Assembly: GCF_964355755.1 (NCBI RefSeq)
Contig: NC_092679.1
Span: forward strand, 18,528,932-18,592,931
DNA: 64,000 bases
Direction: 5' to 3'
From: Antedon mediterranea
Taxonomy: Eukaryota; Echinodermata; Crinoidea; Comatulida; Antedonidae
Under the pieces are notes generated by a model that saw only the letters and a program-made list of their open reading frames with translations, had not been told where the DNA came from and ran no database searches. Each line of letters begins with the position of its first letter. The first letter of the stretch is position 1. A program made the translations under genes and the position numbers. Shown piece by piece: positions 1 through 12,072 of this stretch.

Positions 1-2537
1 CCCTCAAACAACTGGTAGATAACTACCCATTACAAACTTGCCGATTCTGGGGTAAGATACTCGGTACGGAGAAGAACTACATTGTAGCGGAGGTAGAATA
101 CAGAGAAGGCGAAGAAGAGGAGGAGGAAGAGGAGGTAAGAAATTTTAAACTAAATTGTCATGTTATCTAAATTTAGGATGAAAAATTAGTAAATTCTTCA
201 ATGCTGATGTCGTTGTCTTTTTTCAGGAACATGATGGAGATGAGGATATGGAAAAAGATGAGGAGGAAGGAGAGGGTGGTAAGTAAAGGGACAAGTTAAT
301 TAATATATAAAGCTTTGTCTACACTATCAAACTTTATGTGACTAAAAAATGTGATGTGTCCATTTATGGACAGATGATTTCATATCACTACCATATTTAA
401 ATATATCACTGCCTTTTTTGTCAAACTAGTTTGATAATGTAGACAGAGCTTACCTGGATAAAAAGAATGAGATGGCATTACATAATTAAGCTTGGAGTCT
501 ACATGAGAGAGCAGCTCTTTAACATGGGAGACCCTTCTCTTTTTTAATGATGTAGTATTTTTCTACAAAATGTTTTTCTTAAGTCTTAAATTCAAACACA
601 AGGATGATTCCTGGCCATAGTGCTATGTTGTTGTAGTCCGATATCCCTATCTTCTGTATATTTTATGGTCTGTGATAAATTAATTTCTGATGTGGTAACA
701 ATTGTGATTTGTTTTGCAGAGGAACATGAGGAGGACGACACACCAAAGCCAGATTTCAAACCACCTCCTGTTATCCCGAAGGAAGATAACCACACCGGAG
801 CTAACAAGAAACTTTTCTTTGTCTGTAATGAACGTAAGTAACAGTCCGAGGCAGATTAGATTATCAAACTGAGAAAAGCTACACAAAGTTTTCTTCTTAA
901 ATATTAAGTTTTTAATTGAATTTCAGCTGGCAAGGCCTGGACCAAGCTACCCCCTGTCACCCCAGCACAGATTGTCTGTGCAAGACAAATCAAGAAGTTC
1001 TTCACTGGCAGGCTAGATGCACCAGTAAGTATTGGCTTATAAGGTTTTTATTTACTAATGGTGTGTAATACGTTAGTCTATGGCTAAAAAAAATGCTGGT
1101 ATAGACTGTGATGTTCCCTCTCCTTAATTTCTTTCATGTTAATTTGACAGATTATTAGCTATCCACCATTCCCTGGCAATGAAATCAACTACTTAAGGGC
1201 TCAAATTGCAAGGATCTCAGCAGGTACACAGATCAGCCCCCTAGGCTTCTATCAATTTGATGAGGAGGAAGAAGAGGAGGAGGAGGAAGGGGGTAAGTAG
1301 ACTTTCCAAATCTTCCATTTTGGTGTCTTTCCTTTGGTGATACTTTGTCTATACTGTGTGTGACAATAAATGAATTGATCTATTGCTATTGCTCATTAAA
1401 TTGATTTTGTATTTTTTCTCAGCTCGCGACACCTTCATCGAAAATCCAGACTATGAGGGCATTCCAGTTAAAGATCTCGTTGACCCATCATTAGCAAATT
1501 GGGTACATCATGCTCAACACATTCTGCCTCAGGTAACCTTTTTAAACATCTTTGAGAATTGATGACATTTGAAGGTTCAACATGATAATAGGGCTTACGC
1601 ATAAATGTGACATTGGTCGTCGACTGGATCTAGAGTATAAACTACCAACATCATTAAGAAGAAGCCCAACAACTTCCCTGCATGCATACAATTTAGTGCT
1701 TTCTATTGGTTAACAATGTTGCTAACTTTTTATAAAGAGTGAATTAGTTTTTCAATTTATCCATTGTTCTCCTTTATAGGGTCGATGCTCCTGGTTCAAT
1801 CCAATTCAACCACAGGAAGATGATTTTGAAGATGAGGAAGACGAAGAAGAGCGAGAGGAACCAGATGAACCGGAACCAGAGGTTGGACCACCAGTGCTGA
1901 CTCCAATTTCAGAGGATGTTGGTAGGTGTCTGTTAAGCTCCACTATGTCGTCATATTTTTGTTTTTACTTTATTCCATCAAAAGTGAAGATGAGAACCAT
2001 AAAAAAATTTTAAAAAATTGATATATAAATAATTATTATTAATAATAATAATGTATTAATACTTCTACTTTCAGAAATTGAGAGTACGCCACCATGGACT
2101 GCTCGCTTGTCATCCACTTTGGTACCTCAATATGCAATCGCCATGATGCAGTCAAACCTCTGGCCTGGAGCCTATGCCTTTGGAACGGAAAAGTAAGTTA
2201 GAAATGGCATATATACTAACTTTACAAACAGAAACTTTTTTAAAAGGCCTATTTTGTCACCTAAAAAACTTAAATATCATGCCTAATATTGGTTTTTTCA
2301 ATAACTAGAAAATTTGAAAATGTATACATTGGTAGTGGACACAAGTATTTACCAGACAACTACAGCCCTCCGCCACCACCACCAGTTGAAGAGGAATTCC
2401 CCAGCGGTCCAGAGATCACAGAAGCTGAAGACCCCACACCAGAAGAGGAAGCTGCTCTGCGTGCAGCACAAAGAGAAGCCATGGAGGCGGCCGAAGATTT
2501 AGAAGATGTGGAGGAAGATGACGACGATGATGAATAA
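1..2537 (+). CDS. RSPH4A: Radial spoke head protein 4/6 homologue (RSPH4A/RSPH6A), 3' part
   Basis: Structural protein of the radial spoke head in 9+2 motile cilia and sperm flagella. Nine coding exons are visible: 1-134, 227-278, 720-833, 927-1024, 1151-1292, 1423-1532, 1780-1921, 2075-2192 and 2309-2537 (stop TAA). All have GT-AG borders and matching phases, and together give 378 residues, about the C-terminal half of a roughly 700-residue protein. Family signatures are [73 protein letters not shown] and NLWPGAYAF. Between these blocks are glutamate-rich runs at exon ends (for example [10 protein letters not shown] before 134) and an acidic tail, both usual in the family. The 5' end lies outside the window. 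Vertebrates have two paralogues, RSPH4A and RSPH6A, and this could be the single ancestor of both. The gene is convergent with EIF4A3. Confidence 0.96.
309..451. mobile_element. Palindromic MITE family A, copy 1
   Basis: Inverted ends (AGCTTTGTCTACACTATC left, GATAATGTAGACAGAGCT right). The interior has the family pattern of 'tatggacatgatg' and 'catatcactaccatattt' blocks. It lies in the second visible intron of RSPH4A. Confidence 0.85.
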
Positions 2538-2650
2538 ATTAAAAACTTTTGAACTCTATTAATGGAGATATGAATAGTCATTTCATCTTGTATTTATTCT
2601 AGTCTACTTTTAACACTGAAAGATTGATGTAAATTTCAGTTGAAATCAAC

Positions 2651-2656
2651 AATAAA
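2651..2656 (+). terminator. Polyadenylation signal of RSPH4A
   Basis: A canonical AATAAA lies 114 bases after the RSPH4A stop codon in an AT-rich stretch, followed by a T/G-rich run near 2670-2690 that would serve as the downstream element. It is the first good signal after the stop. Confidence 0.6.
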
Positions 2657-2817
2657 ACAATAATAACAATTTTGTGTTTGTTGGTAAGCTGTGTACATAC
2701 AGTCGAACCTGAATAACTATGTAAAAATATAAAATTATTTCTTGTTTCATTTTGGACAGATATATTCAATAAAGTTTCAAGTTGAACTAAATCTTTTGTA
2801 TCATAGTGTATTGTCTA

Positions 2818-2979
2818 AAGGCCAATTTACACAGACGAGTAACAGTATTAAAACCTAGAATCTATGTTATTTCCTATGACCATTTATACACAACGTGGAG
2901 CGGACGATTCTGCTCAGGATAGATACAGATTTTACATGGGACAAGCTATGCGGTTTTCAGTCTGTGTCAATTGGCCTTA
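2818..2979. mobile_element. MITE with AAGGCCAATTTACAC / GTCAATTGGCCTT ends
   Basis: About 160 bp bounded by imperfect inverted repeats (AAGGCCAATTTACACAGAC at the left, CTGTGTCAATTGGCCTT at the right), with no ORF. Ends of this GGCC..TTCACAC type occur in PIF/Harbinger-like MITEs. That class assignment is inference. Confidence 0.6.
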
Positions 2980-3923
2980 TTATTTATAGTCGAGGGATTA
3001 CCACCTATTTGATAGGACAGTGATTAATTTACTATTGGTAATCCTTTGTCATGTGCCTAAATATTTCTGTTGAAGCCGACCAGCCAAAACATAAATTATT
3101 AACTGTGAAATCAGGATAACATGTCTTACTCACTATCCCTAGCCACCAGGTCTCAACATTCTTTCTTGATGTTTAAACTGGAAAAACATACGTTTTGGAC
3201 CAGCCCATAAAACTCTAAAAATATGTAGCATATAAACTACATACCACTAGAACTGAAGACTGAAAAATACACCTGTATGACATACTTTGTTATCACTAAT
3301 GGGCAGGTTATGGCTGGAAAAAAAAACCAAACTGACACCCATGTTAAAATATTGATTTAAAAAACTGAAATATCACATAAATTCCGAGTTAACGAAGTAA
3401 GTAGATTTCAAGAAACATTACTAAGTAAAAGCCACAAGCATGATTCCATCAAAATTGACTGTTATACTACTCACTGGTAAGATATCATTCAATTTCAACA
3501 GCCAAAGATAGTTCTAGAAAGTTAGGTTACAAATATTTAATGATACTAAATCACAAGCGAAAAATACAAACTAAAAAAATGTAGACATAGACACCAAATA
3601 TTAATTTTTTATCAAAACTGGAATTTCTTTTATTACTTAATTTTAATGTATTAACAAAACCTTAGACGGTTACTAGAGTAAAAAGATTATGGGTATTCCT
3701 AAAATCATGATAGATATTAAGACACATTTGTACATATCTTCTTCACTGATATAAAGCCACATTAACGAATGTCATTCAATTTTTTTTTGTAACAGCATTA
3801 CATTTTAAATTGAGAAATGAAAGGTTATTATTAAAGATTATATAATATTTACAATACTATCTCCTAGAGTGACAGCAAATTTGTAATGCGAAAATAGTAT
3901 GCAAGTCAAATTCCACATTGGCA

Positions 3924-4061
3924 AAAGCGGTGTCTACACTTTCAAACTTTATGCGAAAAAAAAAAAAATGTGATGTGCCCATATATGGACATGATGTCAT
4001 ATCACTACCATATTTGGGCACATTAACATTTTTTTCAAACTAAGTTTGATAGCGTAGCTTA
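3924..4061. mobile_element. Palindromic MITE family A, copy 2
   Basis: GGTGTCTACACTTTCAAACT at the left pairs with AGTTTGATAGCGTAGCTT at the right. The interior has the 'atatggacatgatgtcatatcacta' type of block seen in the other copies. It lies between RSPH4A and EIF4A3. Confidence 0.8.
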
Positions 4062-4485
4062 TGTTGATGAATGACCAGCAGTGCTTTTCAAACCCCTTTT
4101 CTCATGTTCTAATGGGCCATTAATTTATAATCTCAATATGTATACCCCACTATTTAATTAAGGTGATTTTAACTCTTCTATTAAAAAAATCACAGTAAAC
4201 GTAAAGACAAATAAAAGCATGTTAGAAATGCATTAGGCATACACTAAAACTATAACCTTTTTGACATCTTTGCCCAAGATTATTTATTTTTGTTTGGAGG
4301 GGTGTGTGAAAAAATCTTAGGTAAATTAATTTTATCAGACATAGTTCTTTTTAAAAAGAAATTGACCAACTATACAACTGGAATAAGGATATAAAATAAA
4401 TAGGTCAAGTGCCCAGTTAAATGTGCCTTCATAGGATGACCAGTACTGCCTGCCTGCTAGACTCGTAGAAAATCATAAGAACACT

Positions 4486-7400
4486 CTAAATCAAATCAGC
4501 AACTGAAAATGTAAAAGAATCATAACCATTATTTATGATAGCGTGCAGTAGGGCAGTTTGGGAGAGTAGGGGAGTACTAGCTCTAGGGTGTGTATCTTTG
4601 CTAGTGGGGTAGGGCAGTTTGGGAGAGTACCAGCTCTAGGGTGTGTAGCTTTACTAGTGAGGTAGGGAGTACCATCTCTAGGGTGTGTATCTTTACTAGT
4701 GGGGTAGGGGAGTACCAGCTCTAGGGTGTGTGTCTTTGCTAGTAAGGTAGGGAGTACCATCTCTAGGGTGTGTATCTTTACTAGTGGGGTAGGGGAGTAC
4801 CAGCTCTAGGGTGTGTATCTTTGTTAGTGTTGGAAGTAAATCAACAGTGAACTTACCATTCATAGGCATTTCATCTATCTGTGTACTGTAATATTGCTCA
4901 ATATCTCGTAAAATCCTAATATCATCACTCTTCACAAAGTTGATAGCAACACCCTTTCTTCCGTAACGACCCGAACGACCGATTCTAATTTGAAACGATA
5001 TTGAGTTAGAAATTAGACACGACAATATATCAACTTTGTTGTGACTGAAAAAATAGTTTCACATACATCAAAACACAGTAGAACTACCTCCTTGGAGACA
5101 CCCCTATTTAGGAGACACTAATGGAAAAGGGGAAATATATATATATTTTGTTGGGTCATGAAAATGTTCCCTTAAAAGGGATTCTACTGCCTTACTAAAG
5201 GCAAACTCAGACAGCGTTGAGAAACTAAACATCTCTCTCACAACGAACTAAAATTTACGTCAGATGCTTTATCAAGACGACTCATCTCGATTAAACTTAG
5301 ACAGCACCGACGAGTCAAGATGGTTTGCCAGCTGGGATTGTTGTGATGTTTTATATACCGAATAAATGTTTCATCAGGGCTCATCGTACGATGCTGTCCG
5401 AGTTGGCCATAACAAAACAAGGACATTACCTGTGGATGTACAATTCACGATTATTTGGTAAATCATAGTTGATAACGAGGGATACTTGTTGCACATCTAT
5501 TCCTCTAGCCCATACATCAGTTGTGATTAAGACACGACTAAAACAGCAGAGAAGAGAAATATGTTATAACATAGTTACAAAGACTAATCTTAAAATACAA
5601 CATTAGTAACTGTACAGGAGATACAGAAAGCTTAGGAAGAATAAAGCCCTGTCTACAAATTTTTTTAAAAGTGTGATATACCCAAATATGGCATTGATAT
5701 GATATGGGCACATCACATAAAGTGTGATAGTGTAGACAGAGCTTTAAAATACTATTAAATGTCTCTTTTGGATCAATCCTGACAATACCTCCTGATGTTA
5801 TCCAGGAAAAGGAGGGCTAGGAAAGGGCTGGAGAAAATCTTTATTAGGTAATAATTAATCTGACTGGAATTGACTAGATATAAATTTAGGATTCGGATAA
5901 TCACATTCATTATTTAATATTCTTTATTCCCTTAAATTGACCAATTGTTACTACATGGGAAAGCGAAGAAGTAAAGAGCCTCAATAAGTCTGTGAACAAG
6001 ACAACATCCTCTACAATCACTATGAAGAAGTCAACATGTTAGCTTAATAACTATCTCAATTTGATTAATCTGTGTAGTATACGACCTAAGGGAGCTTGTC
6101 ATATACAAGGTGACTAACTGTGTCAACTTATCTTAACCTTTCACTTTCTTGTTGACAGATAATATTCAGCTTATGAATGTAGAGAGGATTTAGGATTAAA
6201 AAGGCCAATAGAAGTTAAGGGAAAGTGCCTAAAGGTAGAGTAGGTAAACTGTATTTAAGTTGTTTATCAACAGCTTCTTAGGGTGGGTTCACACTATGCT
6301 TACTAGGCCAGAAAGGTCATTAAAGCTTATCAATTAATTCAATTAGTACCTAGCTCCAGCTCTGAATTCCTTCATGATAGCATCACGTTCCTTTTGAGGC
6401 ATGTCTCCATGCATCGATGATACAGTAAAATTTGCTTCTCGCATTTTCTCTGTCAGCCAATCAACCTAATAAAAACAAAAACCGGTTTTTTACATTTGAC
6501 TTGGGTAAATGTTACAAATTTCATGCAAGAAAATACACATTTATTTATATAATTGAAACACTGTATAGAGTATAGTATACATTAAGCCTTGTCTACACTA
6601 TCAAACTTTATGTGTCAAAAAAGTTTGATGTGCCTATATATGGTAGTGCTATGCTATGCTTAAATATGGTAGTGATATGACATCATCGTGTCCATATATG
6701 GGCACATCACATTTTTTTGACACATAAAGTTTGATAGTGTAGACAAAGCTTTATAAACCGCCAAACTAGGAATCTCTACAACCATTGTTTGCATTGCTTA
6801 TTAGATAAGTGACCAATCATACTTTAAAGATCAAACAATTATCAATCGCATTAAGTAATAGTAAGGTAATAGCGTTAAGCATTAAGGTAACATGATTCCA
6901 TGAGATCAGATTTCTAACGAAAATATAGTTAATACTTTGATTGCTTTGCTTGCTGGATCTGAAATTATATAGCACGATAAATATTAATAGATTTCAAAAT
7001 AATTTATTAAAACAGAAGAGTGAAGTTAAGTCAACAAATGTACAAGACTTGATACCTTTCTCTTTGTGTTGCAGAATATAACAGCTTGTGTTATGGTTAA
7101 CGTATCGTAGAGGTCGCAAAGTGTGTCAAACTTCCATTCCTCACGTTCTACCGCGACAAAGAATTGCTTGATACCTTCTAATGTCAACTCATCACTGAAG
7201 ACAGAAAATAATTAAAAAATTCTACTAAAATATGTATAAACTATATTCACAAATGAACCAGGCTGGCAGAATGTTTAACACTAACAGTACAACTTCTCCT
7301 TTGAATCACCCCTTATCAGGAGACATCAAATTGAATGAAGACTATAAACTGTAGCTCCAATGTACACATCTAGCTCATATAGAGACGAGTAGGGGGTTAC

Positions 7401-10400
7401 CTAGTGTACTAGTACATCACAGCCATTGATCATTACTGGCCCCTCTGGGAGACCAGTCTTTGACTGAAGAGGTCCCCCAGTATAAATAAATAATAAAATA
7501 ATAATAAAAATTAAGGGAACACTTTCCTGTGAAATGAACGAAGGGAGAAGCAACATATGTTTTTACACTATGGCTCAACATTATTGAAATCCCTATTAAG
7601 AGGACACTTTGTTAGGACCCAGTATGGGTAAGGGTATATTTGAATGCAAGTGTGTCAAATTAGTGTTACTTGTGTGATAATAAGTACAATGTAATTCAGA
7701 TTAAAGGCACCATATTTATTCAAACACTCATCTCTATCTGCACACAAATATTATCATATTCAAAATAGAGGAATTTGATTTACCGTTTGACAAGAATTCT
7801 GATTGGATCCGTCATAAACTTGTGCGTCATCTCTAAAATCTCATGGGGCAGAGTAGCGCTGAACAACACCACTTGAGTAGCAGGGGGTAGGTACCGGTAG
7901 ACATCATAAATCTGCTCTTTGAAACCTACAAAAGAAAAATATTGAGTGATGCTACTTGCCTGACATCCACAGGATACTGGGTTCAAATCCTGTATAAAGT
8001 CTGAATTTCTTTACACCCAAAAAAAAAGGAACTCAACCAATTGTAGAGAATGTTGTGTTTGCCATCTGCAATTATTGGCAGTAATATTAGCAAAAACAAA
8101 CATTTATAGGGCAGAACCCCTCCTTTTGGATACCCATATTAAAGGGACACCTTCCTGTGAAATGAAATAGATAAATATATTTTAACACTAAGGCCACCTT
8201 GTTACAAGAACACTATTCAGAGTCCTGAAGGTGTCTCTTTAATAGAAGGACTGTAATTTTGTTTTTATACTAAGATCTGTATACAAGACGCATCTGATTT
8301 AAAAAAAAAAATAAATAAACCAAAAAAAAATAAATAAATAAAATGACTGACAGTTTGTTGCCTGAAAAGAAATTCATTATCAAATATGAAGATAGTAATT
8401 TTACTAAAGGTTATCAATCATGGTTATAAAAAGTAGGACGCCATCTACTGACCTTTATTCAACATCTCGTCGGCTTCGTCAAGTACCAACATCTTTATTG
8501 ACCTTGTTCTCAAATGTCGCCTTCGGATCATATCTAATAATTTCCGATGAATATAAAAAAAACAGAATATTAAAGATTACTTGATAAGTATTCCTACCAC
8601 GTCTGATATTAGTAATTTCCGTTATACAGAGATACAATTATATAGTCATAATTAAACATATTTGTAAAGGAAAAACCAACTACTGACCCTGATACTGTAT
8701 AGCTAATGTACTGCCACAGTATGTAAGCAGTAAATGTTGTTGTTTTATGGAAATCCATTTTCAGGTTACAGTATGTAAGGTCATTTAAATGAATACATTT
8801 AAGTGGTTTTATTTTTTCAAATATTTTGTGAGTGACCTTTTCAAAGATGCATTTCTATTTAATCCAAAATGTGGGTCAGATTCAGAAAGCATGTCATTTT
8901 AAATGTAGTAAAGGGATATTAATCAAGTTGCAAGCAACATCTGTATTTAATACATTAAAATGAAATATAATATCATAATAAAACATTTAAAATATAATTT
9001 GGTTTTAAATTATCTAAACCAAATTATTCTCTCATAGCTAATAAGGGTTATTTGAATATCGAACTAAAAATAATATAAATAATAATGTAATAAAATTATT
9101 TAATAACACAGTCATACAAATTATGTAAAATATTACAACAAAAAAAACAACCCAAAATTGAATGCCTACCAAACACTCTGCCAGGTGTACCAGACACTAT
9201 GTGTTGCCCGTAGTCTAATTTGTGAATATCATCTCCAATACTTGTTCCACCAATACATGCATGACACTGTACACTCATGTAATCACCCAGTGCCAACACA
9301 ACCTATGAATGATAAATAATTGTTGTATAGTTATGGCTGAAGAAGGTTTTCTCATGTCAAAGAATATACAGTACTGTACACCCAAAAAAGACACTAATAA
9401 GCAAGTTTCTCCCAGGCCCCGCAATTGTCATTTAACGATTAGTGTGCTGAAAAATGATTACGTTAACCACTGCCTGTAAACATCACACACACCTTGCATT
9501 GGTTCTACCTGTTGTACAGTACCTTTTGAATCTGGACTGCCAATTCACGTGTAGGTGAGAGAACAAGAGCTTGCGTCTCTCGCACCTGTGTGTCAAGCAT
9601 TTGTAGAATACTGATGGAAAACGTGGCCGTCTTACCAGTTCCGGACTGTGCTCTATAAGGATGAAAAGTTGAGTAAAACTCAAGCATTAATATTCTCCAT
9701 AACAATACAAAGATGTACTTTAAGAATATGTACTTTAAGAATACAATGCCATTATTATTAAATAATTAATAATGCGGCATAGTTATATCTAAAGTAATGA
9801 AATGATTGCCTTGGTAACAGTAACAAAGAAATTGTTTTTGGTTACAACCGGCTCAGTTAGTAAGTGAATTCAAACAGGCATCATGGGATGCTTGTCATTG
9901 CCATGGAAGTGAATGTTAATCATCATTGCCAGTTGATTAGGATGTTAGGTGTCTAAGGCAACAATTGTGTTAAAATGAAAGTGAAATTACTAATTTAAGT
10001 GGTACATACATAGAATTACAAACAAGAGATGAAATAGTTAATTTGACAATACTGTACAGTACCATTGAATTTATATTATAAACATAAACTTACTGTGCAA
10101 TAACATCTCTGCCTTTTGTTACTGGTTTAATTGCTCTCTGTTGGATGGCAGACGGTTTTTCAAATCCTAATATAAAATTAAAAAATAGAATTTTAAAATA
10201 CTGTTTTGTTGAATTAATCTAATTAATCTGATGAGAACTCAAACAAGTTAATAAAAAAATAAATAAATAATTTTTCATTTATTTTATTTAAAAAAATATA
10301 TTTATTTTATAATGCCTACCCGGTTCTAACTTCAGTAGTACTTTAGTAGTAATATAAGACCTAGGCTAGGCCTACAGTACGTCAGGCCAGAATAGAAGCT

Positions 10401-10654
10401 CCAGTAGGCCTAGGCCTATATGTTGCAATCTCTCCCCACCAGATAGATCGCTTTACAATAAATAGGCCTAGCATAGCGATCAGTCGGTTGCTATTTTATA
10501 TATATTACGCCTTACCATATGCATAAATTCCTCTAAGAAGGTCTTCTCGAATTCCCATAGAATCAAATGTCGGTGTAACAATAACATCTTCGCTTGTTTC
10601 AAAGGTAATATTAGTATCATCAACTGGTAAAACTCGCCTATTAGAAGCCGCCAT
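4486..10654 (-). CDS. EIF4A3: Eukaryotic initiation factor 4A-III (DEAD-box RNA helicase, exon junction complex)
   Basis: ATP-dependent RNA-clamping core of the exon junction complex, acting in nuclear mRNA splicing, export and nonsense-mediated decay. Eleven coding exons, read downwards: 10654-10516, 10166-10094, 9652-9523, 9302-9170, 8533-8453, 7925-7784, 7194-7056, 6465-6350, 5537-5430, 4984-4857 and 4502-4486. They join in phase to 401 residues (human 411). Motifs in order: Q motif [10 protein letters not shown] (47-56), Walker A AQSGTGKT (72-79), PTRELA (104-109), TPGR (153-156), DEAD (177-180), SAT (208-210), [17 protein letters not shown] and [11 protein letters not shown] (353-363), ending in [18 protein letters not shown] and the MPMNVADLI end mark 4A-III rather than 4A-I/II. 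The ATG at 10654 was chosen because MAAS... aligns with the family start; an in-frame ATG at 10711 would add 19 residues. The last exon carries only 17 coding bases. Confidence 0.97.
4545..4830. repeat. Minisatellite filling the last EIF4A3 intron
   Basis: About six imperfect units of roughly 45-60 bp built on 'tagggtgtgtatcttt', 'actagtggggtag' and 'ggagtaccagctcta'. It occupies most of the 354-bp intron between the last two coding exons of EIF4A3. The minus-strand ORFs over it are read-through of the repeat, not genes. Confidence 0.85.
5075..5192. mobile_element. MITE with CAGTAGAAC ends, copy 1
   Basis: Left end CAGTAGAACTACCTCC, right end GGGATTCTACTG, forming an inverted repeat. The interior contains 'ggagacacccctattt' and 'aaaggggaaatat', shared with copies at 54774 and 56650. 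It lies in an EIF4A3 intron. Confidence 0.7.
5642..5745. mobile_element. Palindromic MITE family A, copy 3 (short)
   Basis: Ends TAAAGCCCTGTCTAC and GTAGACAGAGCTTTA are inverted. It is a short version of about 104 bp with one 'cccaaatatgg' block. It lies in an EIF4A3 intron. Confidence 0.85.
6583..6753. mobile_element. Palindromic MITE family A, copy 4
   Basis: Left CTTGTCTACACTATCAAACT and right AGTTTGATAGTGTAGACAAG are near-perfect inverted ends. The interior is also palindromic (tatatggtagtg / tatatgggcacatc). It lies in the EIF4A3 intron between the exons at 6465 and 7056. Confidence 0.9.
7285..7620. mobile_element. MITE with CAGTA(G/C)AAC ends, copy 2, interrupted by a SINE tail
   Basis: The left part has CAGTACAACTTCTCC and 'aggagacatcaaat'. 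The right part has 'gggaacactttcctgtgaaatga' and 'attaagaggacactttgttagga', matching the copy at 8110. Between them (about 7395-7510) sits a block unlike the MITE that resembles the 3' part of the SINE at 41778. Confidence 0.5.
7395..7510 (+). repeat. 3' fragment of a tRNA-type SINE
   Basis: The block 'cattgatcattactggcccctc..gagaccagtctttgactgaagaggt...ccagtataaataaata' parallels the 3' part of the element at 41778-42040 ('ctgatcatagtgctctactaggccctctggtcttgtactaaagaggt..ccagtata'). It ends in an A/T-rich tail. Confidence 0.5.
8110..8255. mobile_element. MITE with CAGTAGAACCCC-like ends, copy 3
   Basis: Left end GCAGAACCCCTCCTTTTGG, right end AATAGAAGGACTGTAA. The interior has 'gggacaccttcctgtgaaat', shared with the 7285 copy, and 'tgaaggtgtctcttt'. 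It lies in an EIF4A3 intron. Confidence 0.6.
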
Positions 10655-10710
10655 GATGCTTTCAACACACGCGAAATGGTTTTTATGTGAAGGATGGTAC
10701 ACGTATTCCA

Positions 10711-10758
10711 ATTGGTTAAAACAGATACAGGATTTTTCAATACGAGAGTAGCCATTGG
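10711..10758 (-). promoter_or_regulatory. CCAAT-box pair upstream of EIF4A3
   Basis: On the minus strand, two CCAAT motifs (ATTGG at 10711-10715 and 10754-10758 on the plus strand) lie about 57 and 100 bases upstream of the EIF4A3 ATG. This is usual for housekeeping promoters. No TATA box was evident. The transcription start is not known. Confidence 0.35.
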
Positions 10759-10862
10759 CTGGCTAAAGTTTTTACAAAAGAGTGTTTTGAAACCATACGT
10801 ACAAGATCCGACACACATCGTCAACCACACACACAGGGCGGACGCATTGCGTCAAACAAATG

Positions 10863-11126
10863 TTAAAGATGTACTGTCTCCGGGATTGTCCCCCTGAAAA
10901 AATAATATTTTAAATTGTTGTTGTTGAATATGCCATTTTAATGTCACATAATAGTTATCCACTTTGAACAAATATTGAACCTGAAAAACTGTAATTTAAA
11001 GCAAAAAATAGTCAAATTTTCTTTTTTTTTAACAGACAGAAGGAATTTATAAAACTTAAAAATAAAAAATCTGATTTAATTAATCTTCATTTTTCATGGT
11101 TTTGGGGAAACAATATACATCTTTAA
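10863..11126. mobile_element. MITE family B (TTAAAGATGTA ends), copy 1
   Basis: Left end TTAAAGATGTACTGTCTCC, right end ATATACATCTTTAA. The interior has 'ttatccactttga', 'cttcatttttcatg' and an AATTAATC block shared with the copies at 26044, 30703 and 62058. No ORF. It lies just upstream of EIF4A3. Confidence 0.8.
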
Positions 11127-11812
11127 AGTTAAGATGGCCTACAGCATGCTAGCCATATCACATCACATGTAAAACATCAATGGATGAGTGTTATTAAGCT
11201 TAAAAAAGGAACAGACTTAAGTTTGATATACTCAAGGATTTAGGAATAAGATTTAACGAGCATAAGATTTTATCTTGGATTTGATTGGGATTAAGTATAA
11301 TCTGTGTGCATGGGATAAGTTGTGATTTACTAGCTTACACGATTTAAAGTATGTATCTCTAAATGCAATGAATGACTTTAAAACACACAAAATAAGTAGG
11401 GCATATATAAAATGTAAAATGTTATCATGAATGAGATTGAAAACAAACCTATATCATAGTATTATGTTATTTAATTACATAAATTCATTTGAATTGCACT
11501 CCACTAGTGTTGTGTGAAAACATTTTAATATTGCATTCCTATAGCAAAAAAAAATAAATAAAAGTCCTTGATTTTTAGGTTAAACATTCATTTAAATCCG
11601 GTATAATATATGTTTAATAATCTACAATGTCACAAGTGATAATAAAAACAAGTTGTTCCCATCAGAAATCATTAAACAAAACATAAGTTAGTAAAACACA
11701 TTAGACAAACTGTTTTTGCTTTGAATAATTTTGACATTTTAATAGCAAATACACTGAGCCATAGCAGCACAACAAACACACAGTTAAACTTAATGAGTCG
11801 GTTCCATTCATT

Positions 11813-12072
11813 AAAGCCTGGTTTCCATAAAATCGCTACATGGCAGTCTGTGGAAACGCTACAATTTATCGGGGATCTAGTACGCGAGCGCTAAATATTC
11901 TTTGGTACGCGTATACGATTCATCGCCGACATAATCGGCAAAGTTGAACATGGTTGAACTTTGACGATTTGACTGTGATGAATCGGGGAGCCTTCCCGAT
12001 TGCGTCGGCGACATCTGCGCGTTTAGCGATTTTAATGGAAACGCTATAGCGATTTTAATGGAAACCAGGCTT
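11813..12072. mobile_element. MITE with AAGCCTGGTTTCCAT ends
   Basis: A 260-bp element with inverted ends AAGCCTGGTTTCCAT and ATGGAAACCAGGCTT, an exact 15-bp match on opposite strands. The interior is more GC-rich than its surroundings. No transposase. A related short copy is at 47535. Superfamily not determined. Confidence 0.85.

Larger units (their letters stand above)
2538..4485. other. RSPH4A-EIF4A3 convergent intergenic region and 3' UTRs
   Basis: No coding exon seen. The region holds the RSPH4A 3' UTR, a MITE at 2818-2979, a copy of the palindromic MITE at 3924-4061, and the expected 3' UTR of EIF4A3. A minus-strand AATAAA, read as TTTATT at 4283-4288, lies about 200 bases past the EIF4A3 stop. 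The rest is unremarkable AT-rich DNA. Confidence 0.6.

Noticed and set aside
4533-4850. Minus-strand ORFs with [12 protein letters not shown] repeats
   Set aside because: Read-through of the minisatellite in the last EIF4A3 intron. The family end (VADLI) is supplied by the exon at 4486-4502.
7960-8000. tRNA-like T-arm 'tactgggttcaaatcctgta' within an EIF4A3 intron
   Set aside because: Only the box-B stem-loop is present, without acceptor, D or anticodon arms. At most a SINE head fragment.
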